From assembly GCA_026770585.1 (NCBI GenBank), contig MU646506.1, positions 144,947-155,563 on the forward strand: 10,617 nucleotides of DNA, in the 5' to 3' direction. The first letter of the stretch is position 1; each line of letters starts with the position of its first letter. The DNA comes from Baffinella frigidus. Its lineage: Eukaryota; Cryptophyceae; Cryptomonadales; Baffinellaceae. The notes under the pieces are model-generated. The model ran no database searches. It saw nothing but the letters and a program-made list of their open reading frames with translations, and had not been told where the DNA came from. Below, piece by piece: positions 5,643 to 10,617 of this stretch. Position numbers and translations under genes: made by a program.

Positions 5643-8600
5643 ATGCACAAGATCGCCTCCAGCGCGCTTCTGCTGGCCCTGCTGGGGCTAACAGCGCTTC
5701 TGCCTGTCACCGAATCGCTGATCTCCACCCCGCACGCCCCCCTCCACCTTAGAGTTACGGCGTTCAGCGCTGCAAGATGTGCACCAAGCTCTTGGTCGCA
5801 GCTTGGGCAGAGCACGCTCGTGGGCGGCCGCCCGGCGGTGCTGGGACTGTGGCAGCCGCGGAGTAGGGCAGCAGTGGTGCGTGCAGCGGCGGATTCGGAC
5901 AGCTCGCCGTCACTGGAGTCGCTGGGGCTTCCGCGAGATGTGAGGGAGCAGGTGCAAGGGCTGAGCGACGATGAGCGCAATTCCCTCCTCGCAATGGTGG
6001 GGCTGAAGGCGCCGTTCGTGCCTGGCACGGGCGGGAGGAAGCGGGAGCGGCCGCGGCGGGAGCCTAAACCCAAGGAGACGAGCTCAGGGCGGCGGCAGAG
6101 GCGGCAGGTCAGTGAGGCAAAAAAGAAATTCGAGGAAGCAGGCGGCATTTCTCCTGTCGTGGAGAGGCGACGAGGCGAGAAGGGCGCTGATAAGACGCAA
6201 GTGAAAGACGGCGCGGCGCGTGCGGGTGTCCCGTCGTCTCCGGAACCGGCTCAGGCGAAGAAGGGCCGGGAGGACGCAGTGTTACAGACGGCCGGGCAGG
6301 CCCGTGCCGAGTGGCTCGAGAAGGATGGGGAGGAGGAGGATGAGGATTTCGATGAGGATGACGAGGATGACGAGGACGAGGAGGACGAAGAGGGGGGGGG
6401 GCTGCGGAGCGAGGAGGCTCGATTCTTCGGGGATGCGCTTCCCTCGGAGAGAACCGCCAAGGATAAGTCGTTCCTGGACAGCATCTTCGGCGACTCGCTC
6501 GGCAAGGAGCCAGCCGCGTGGTCAGACGAGGAGGAGGACGAGGACAGCGAGGAGGGGGACGAGGGCGCAGACGCCGCGGCGGACGGGGAGGATGACGACG
6601 ACGACTTCTCCTTCCTGGGGCCGAAGCGCGAGCGCGCCGTGATGGAGCGGCTGCGGCTCGACGCGCTGGCCGGCGTGGGGGGCGCGCGGCAGGGGGAGGC
6701 GGGCGCCGTGCGCGGACAGATGGAGTTCCCCGACGTGCAGACGATCGATCCGTACAACCCGCAGACGTTCGGGTACACGCTGGTTGGCGCGGTGTTGGGG
6801 GCGCATGGCGTGCGGGGCGAGATCAAGGTCAACCCTAACGCCTATTCCCCATCCCTTATCCTATATCCTATATCCTATATCCTGTATCCTATATCGCATA
6901 TCATATATTCTATATCCCATGAACCCTAACTCCAAAACGGCACCCCCCTTGACCGACGAACACCACGCGGGATGAGATCAACGTCGGCGCCCCCCTGGAG
7001 CGTCAAGGCCTACCATACCACGCCGTGCACGGGGGGATCAAGGTCTAGCTCTGTCTCGGTCTATTTGGTCTTGCCAATTTGGTGAGCCAAAAGGGGTTTG
7101 TTTCGCTCCACAGTTGGCGGATTTGCAACACAGACCGAGAATGTCAACTTAGCAATAGTCAGCCAACCCGACTGAGGCAGGGCTACAGGTTGCACCTGTT
7201 GGCTCGTGCGCGGTCGTGTCTTGACAATTTATTATGAATAATGAATTTATGCTAAATAATAAACCTTCCCCCCCTGTCAGGTGACATCACAAGGTATGAG
7301 CGACTTTGCAGCAGAGCGGATATCGCGGGGATGGCAGCTGTTCCTGCAGATGCCGGGTCGGCGTTCCCCGCGTCCCCGCCGCTGCGTCCTCGCGCGTCCG
7401 GGCGCCAAGTCACCTCCGAACCCCTCAACCCTCAACCCGAAATCCTCAACCAGAACCATTAAACCCTCGCGCGTCCGGGCGGCAAGTCACCGCCCTACAC
7501 CCTACACCCTAATCCCGAACGCCTACACCATTAACCCTGAACCCTCGCGCGTCCGGGCGCAAAATCCGCCACCTCAACTCTAATCCCCAAACCCCAAACC
7601 CCACACCCTTCACCACTTCAAACCCAAAATCCTGAACCCCAGACCCTGCGCCCTCAACGCAAACCCTTAACCCTAGACCCTAGACCCTACATCCTTAACC
7701 CTAAATCATAACCCCAAAACCCTGACCCCTGTTTCCCGAACCTTAAACCCTAAACCCCACACCCCCAAACCCATCACCCGACACATAACCCCTGACCATA
7801 AACCCTAAACCATAAACTCTTAACCACAAACCCTAAACCCGAAACCCTCACACTCTCCACCAGAGCGCTGCAGCGAATCGTGAAGCTGAAGGGGACGTCA
7901 TCACGAGAGGAAGCGGCAGCACTCCGGGGGGCGCGAGTCTTCGTCCGCGACGCTGACATCCGCCGCGCAGACGCCCTCGTACCCCCTACACCCATCACCC
8001 CTACACCCCTAACCCCAAACCAATCACCCAAAACCCGAAACTCAAAACCATAAACCCGAAACCCGAAACCCGAAACCTGAAACCTGAAACCTGAAACCTG
8101 AAACCTGAAACCTGAAACCTGAAACCTGAAACCCGAAACCCGAAACAAAAAACAAAAAACAAAAAACACAAAACCCGAAACCCAAAACCCAAAACCCTAA
8201 CCCTCAACCCAAACCACAAACCACAAACCACAAACCACAAACCACAAACGACAAACCACAAACCACAAACTCCAAAACCCACAACCCAAAACCCAAAACC
8301 CAAAACAGGAGGCCGCCGGTGCGGAGGAGGGGGGTGACACGGAGTACTTCGTGGAGGACTTGGTGGGGCTGAGAGTGCTGCTTCCGGGGGAGAACATGCG
8401 GTGAGCACTCGGCAGACTCGCTCTTTAGGTTTCGGTGTCAAGGTTCTCGCGGGTGCTTGCCTTGCCGCACGCTGGATGGCTGGCTGGTACAGTGGCTGGG
8501 ACGGCTGGGTCGGTGTTTGCAAAAGGAAGAGAACCTCTGCCAGTCTTCTGCCTGGACTTGGTGGGGCGGATAGTGCCGCTTCCGGGGGAGAACATGAGGT

Positions 8601-10493
8601 CACCATTCGCCTGCCGCTCTCAGAGAATCCGCCTGCCGCTTGGGGTTTAGGGTTTCGGGTTTTAAGATTTAGGGACTTGGTGGGGCTGATGTTGGTGCTG
8701 CGCGGGGACAAGCTACGCTAGACCTGAGGCAATCGCAAAAGTCAACTCACAGTGGCCCTCGAGTCAACTTTTGGCCAATTTCCAGGAAAGTCCTGGAACC
8801 TGCCCTTACGGCAACTTTTGATTGACCACCATGACGTCTCAAGTGGATGGGGTGAGCGCGTGGCGGATTCGCACCCCCACGCCCGTGCCTCACTCGCGTT
8901 GCCTGTCTTTTCCTACGGTGACATGCCGGTTGTGAGGTACAAAGTCCTTGCGTGGCCTGGCCGCGCGCTGGCGCGTTGGTTGCCACGTTTTGCCGCGCGT
9001 CTGGAAGTGCTGTCATTTATGGTTGGGGGGCTTGGGTTGGTGTCACCGGTCGAGGATTGAGCCGAGCGTGAGGGCTGAGTGAGAGAAGCCTGAGGGGGGT
9101 GAGAGCGTTGAGCCGATCGTGGCGCGCACTGTGTTCGGGATGCTGCTTCAAGGGCCGCGGGCCCTACACCCTACACCCTACACCCTACACCTTACACCTT
9201 ACACCCTATTCCCCACACCCCACACCCCACACCCCACACCCTACACCCTACACCCTACACCCTACACCCTACACCTCACACCTTACACCCTATTCCCCAC
9301 ACCCAACACCCAACACCCCACACCCTACACCCTACGCCCTACACCCTAAACCCTACACCCGTAACCCCAACCCCTAAACCCTAAAGCCCAACCCCTAACG
9401 CAGGGTGCTGGGGACGATAGTGGGGGTGGTGACGCGGGACCAGACATGTGCGCCAGGCCTGGAAGCCTTCGGGCAAGACCTCCTTGAGATCCGCTTCGGC
9501 GATCCTGCCACCGAGGTACTTCCCCCCAGCCTCCTCCCTCCCTCTTGGTCTTGAATGCCGCCCGTGCCCTTGCATGCTCCCCCTGGGTCTCGGAATGGCC
9601 GGCAGGCGCGATGCGTCAGTCAGGACCAGGAGCCTGGACAGCCCTACCTCTGCCTCAATAAAACCGTGCTCGCCATAACCAGTTGTACACAGCTCTAGGC
9701 CCTGACCCGCCCCTATCGCACCGCCTCCCGCAGACGGAAATCTAATCCCGTCGAGTATTCATAATGAATACGATTTGGGGGATCTCCGATCCGATTTTGG
9801 TGTATGTTAATGCTCTAAATGAAGTCTAGATAGACGACTGTCTTGTTTCCACCCCTTGAGATACACCAAAATCGTTTTCATTATGAAAATTCGTGCGGAC
9901 GAAATGGAGGCGACAGCACTAATCCGCCTGGTCCTCCGCTGGTGAGAACCAGGAGGATCGCCCTCGGCCCTCACGTGCCCCTGAAACCCAGACCCTAAAC
10001 CCCAAACCCTCGGTTATCCGCCAGACTACCCCCCCCCCACAAGCACCTCACCTGATGCCTCAACACCTCCCTGAGACTTGTGATCGCCGCTGACGCCACA
10101 CCGCATCCCTGTGGGTCGTAGGGTACAAGGGTGTCAACGTAACCTCCTCCCACACTGCTGCAGACGGTAACCGATTACGAGTGAGTGAGGACCAGGACAG
10201 GTCTCGGCCATGATAAAAACGGGCTTGGCACAAAGGCGACGCCTGACTCGCCCCTAACGCATCCCCGCCTCCCACAGACGGTGAACACCGAATTATGGAA
10301 TCGATGGTGGGTACACACGCACGTGTCAACGTAACCTCCTCCCACACTCCTACAGACGGTGATCGAGGCGACGGCGCTGGTTCTTCTAGTCCCGCTGGTC
10401 CCGGCGCTCTGCCCCGTGGTGGACATTGCCGCGGGGTTCATGCACCTCTGCCCGCCCATCGGTCTCCTCGAGCTCGCCGCCCTTCCTCCCAAG
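5643..10493 (+). CDS. rimM: Plastid-targeted ribosome maturation factor RimM, six exons visible, 3' end off window
   Basis: RimM binds the small ribosomal subunit (via S19 in bacteria) and helps 16S rRNA head assembly. Exons 5643-6827, 7281-7408, 7864-7978, 8309-8400, 9404-9515 and 10356-10493 join with consistent phases (0,2,0,2,0) into 590 codons with no stop. Residues 1-25 form a signal peptide (MHKIASSALLLALLGLTALL), followed by a Ser/Ala/Arg-rich transit-like stretch, which suggests a secondary plastid. Residues 80-370 are a charged spacer with two acidic runs (about 229-250 and 295-321). The RimM N-domain starts at about 376 with VGAVLGAHGVRGEIK, then SDFAAERISRGWQLFL, RRSPRPR and REEAAALRGARVFVRDAD. 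The PRC-barrel starts with EYFVEDLVGLRVLLPGENM, then VLGTIVGVV, QDLLEI, LVPLVPALCPVVDI and PPIGLLEL (580s), where family members normally end. The first ATG is used because the signal peptide starts there. Only a short tail is missing. Confidence 0.85.
6828..7280 (+). repeat. rimM intron 1 (453 bp): TATATCC heptamers, donor echoes and a MITE
   Basis: From AAG|GTCAACCCTAACGCC to CCCTGTCAG|GTG. The 5' part (6850-6922) is a period-7 TATATCC array. At 6966-6985 and 7027-7045 stand degenerate copies of the exon 1 end and donor (GCGGGATGAGATCAACGTC and GCACGGGGGGATCAAGGTC, compared with GCGGGGCGAGATCAAGGTC at 6812-6830). A family D element follows at 7046-7185, then AT-rich spacer (7220-7262) and a C-rich tract before the acceptor. 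Confidence 0.75.
7046..7185. mobile_element. MITE family D, copy 2 (140 bp)
   Basis: Terminal inverted repeats TAGCTCTGTCTCGGTC and (reverse-complemented) TAGCCCTGCCTCAGTC. It shares the motif TCTATTTGG with copy 1 (511-649). It begins directly after a donor-like AAG|GTC and its right end is followed by CAG|GT, so each end abuts a potential splice site. Confidence 0.6.
7388..7570 (+). repeat. 77-78 bp tandem triplication across the exon 2 / intron 2 boundary
   Basis: CCTCGCGCGTCCGGGCG occurs at 7388, 7465 and 7543. The first copy is the end of exon 2 with its donor (GCCAA|GTCACCTCC). The second keeps an intact donor (GGCAA|GTCACCGCC). In the third the GT is lost (GCAAAATCC). Telomere-like heptamers fill the rest of each unit. 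The donor at 7409 is chosen because its phase 2 matches the exon 3 acceptor, giving AA|A. Confidence 0.85.
7409..7863 (+). repeat. rimM intron 2 (455 bp): mixed CCCTAAA/CCCTACA heptamers
   Basis: Begins GTCACCTCC, as hAT intron 1 does, and ends CTCTCCACCAG. After the donor triplication it consists of imperfect C-rich heptamers on the sense strand to within 15 bp of the acceptor. No other feature is seen. Confidence 0.8.
7979..8308 (+). repeat. rimM intron 3 (330 bp): successive blocks of different heptamers
   Basis: From CTC|GTACCCCCTACACCC to CCCAAAACAG. It contains, in order: CCCTACA-like, ACCCGAA, about nine ACCTGAA (8074-8130), ACCCGAA, about four ACAAAAA (8145-8168), CCCAAAA/CCCTCAA, about eight ACCACAA (8213-8271) and CCCAAAA up to the acceptor. 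All have period 7. Read backwards these give Gly/Phe/Val-rich shadow frames, not genes. Confidence 0.85.
8554..8714 (+). repeat. Two echoes of the exon 4 3' end (8554-8600 and 8673-8714)
   Basis: GGACTTGGTGGGGCTGAGAG... of exon 4 (8356-8402) recurs at 8554 and 8673. In the same frame they would encode DLVGRIVPLPGENMR and DLVGLMLVLRGDKLR, compared with DLVGLRVLLPGENMR in exon 4. The first echo keeps a donor (ATGAG|GTCACC); the second runs into TAG. Echo 2 is preceded by a G-rich telomere-like patch (TTTAGGGTTTCGGG). Confidence 0.85.
8727..8830. mobile_element. Possible small MITE in rimM intron 4
   Basis: GGCAATCGCAAAAGTCAAC on the left pairs imperfectly with the right end (reverse complement GGTCAATCAAAAGTTGCC). 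The ATCGCAAAAGT block is also found near the ends of CCACCA copies A1 and A2. The arms have several mismatches, so this is tentative. Confidence 0.4.
9516..10355 (+). repeat. rimM intron 5 (840 bp): acceptor echoes and a MITE, few heptamers
   Basis: From GAG|GTACTT to CTCCTACAG|ACG. Unlike the other introns it has only a short CCCTAAA patch (9992-10012). Instead it holds duplicated 3' splice-site segments: 9621-9737 resembles 10187-10281 (shared blocks GGACCAGGA, ATAAAA, CCTGAC, GCCCCTA, CGCA, CAGACGG), and 10120-10171 resembles 10307-10363 (shared GTGTCAACGTAACCTCCTCC). Each unit ends in a C-rich tract, CAG and ACG. Confidence 0.8.
9752..9893. mobile_element. MITE (about 142 bp) inserted in an exon 6 echo
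   Basis: The right end, reverse-complemented, reads CGAATTTTCATAATGAAAAC and continues GATTTTGGTGTAT. The left end has CGAGTATTCATAATGAATAC, GATTT, about 15 extra bases, then GATTTTGGTGTAT. The arms are clear despite that insertion. The flanks are both exon 6-like (ACGGAAATC before; ACGAAATGGAGGCGACAGCA after), so the element split a pre-existing echo. Confidence 0.65.
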
Positions 10494-10617
10494 GTCTGCT
10501 TCTCAGGCCCTCAACCCTCAACTCTCAATCCTCAACCCTCAGCCCTCAACCCTCAACCCTCAACCCTCAGCCCTCAGCCCTCAACCCTCAATCCTCAACC
10601 CTCAGCCCTCAACCCTC
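10494..10617 (+). repeat. Start of rimM intron 6: CCCTCAA array running off the window
   Basis: AAG|GTCTGCTTCTCAGG is followed by CCCTCAA/CCCTCAG heptamers to the end of the window. The acceptor and the last exon are not visible. If this GT is not used, the frame would run on into the repeat. Confidence 0.7.

Larger units (their letters stand above)
8401..9403 (+). repeat. rimM intron 4 (1003 bp): exon 4 echoes, mixed spacer and CCCTACA array
   Basis: The donor GTGAGC is the only consensus-like one of the gene's visible introns. The 5' part carries two echoes of exon 4 (8554-8600, 8673-8714), then a MITE-like inverted repeat (8727-8830). From about 8831 to 9160 I see no repeat or supported coding sequence; an open frame there has no family resemblance. 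The 3' part (9161-9395) is a CCCTACA/CCCCACA heptamer array, and the intron ends CTAACGCAG. Confidence 0.75.

Noticed and set aside
5643-6929. RimM exon 1 read through into the TATATCC repeat as the protein C-terminus
   Set aside because: The RimM domain would be cut after its first strand, whereas splicing at 6827 joins in phase to an exon that continues the family pattern (SDFAAERISRGWQLFL).
8030-8307. CRISPR array
   Set aside because: The repeats are heptamers without unique spacers, in a spliced eukaryotic gene.
7774-8711. Minus-strand frames rich in Gly-Phe-Arg-Val repeats
   Set aside because: They are translations of the heptamer arrays of rimM introns 2-4 and fall between well-supported plus-strand exons.
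8752-9060. 102-codon plus-strand open frame in rimM intron 4
   Set aside because: No recognisable motif, inside an intron required by the rimM model, and its start overlaps a MITE-like repeat.
9099-9377. Plus-strand Tyr-Thr-Leu-His-Pro repeat protein
   Set aside because: It is the translation of the CCCTACA array in intron 4, with no stop only because the seven-base unit lacks one in these frames.

Overview
The window looks like nuclear DNA of a GC-rich, intron-rich eukaryotic microbe, most likely an alga with a complex (secondary) plastid. Three things support this: GT-AG introns, MITE-like elements with a hAT transposase, and a nuclear gene for the bacterial-type ribosome maturation factor RimM that starts with a signal peptide followed by a transit-peptide-like stretch. 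The lineage (haptophyte, cryptophyte, stramenopile, dinoflagellate) cannot be settled from the sequence.

Layout. 1-1850: a mosaic of short palindromic elements, several sharing CCACCA termini and 137-142 bp in length, and short direct repeats. They lie in and around two minus-strand exons that resemble AlkC/AlkD-type DNA alkylation repair proteins. 2282-5083: a plus-strand hAT transposase whose three exons join in phase 0 across two introns made largely of telomere-like CCCTAAA repeats (815 aa). 5100-5640: a nested MITE cluster, then a dense CCGAT/ATCGG cluster just upstream of the next gene. 5643-10493 and beyond: a plus-strand gene with six visible exons (590 codons, joined here by matching splice phase and protein homology) for a plastid-targeted RimM with a long acidic N-terminal region. 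The small 3' remainder is off the window.

The unusual feature is the introns. Most of the seven complete or partial introns of the two plus-strand genes are built from heptamer arrays related to the telomere repeat (CCCTAAA, CCCTACA, CCCTCAA, ACCTGAA, ACCACAA, CCCAAAA, TATATCC), nearly always with the C-rich strand in the sense direction and often starting within about 10 nt of the 5' splice site. Four rimM introns also hold degenerate copies ('echoes') of the exon edge and splice site next to them, and the same is seen in the minus-strand gene. On the minus strand, short terminal-inverted-repeat elements sit directly against splice sites, as expected of introner-like elements. All gene models are my reading of the sequence without transcript evidence.
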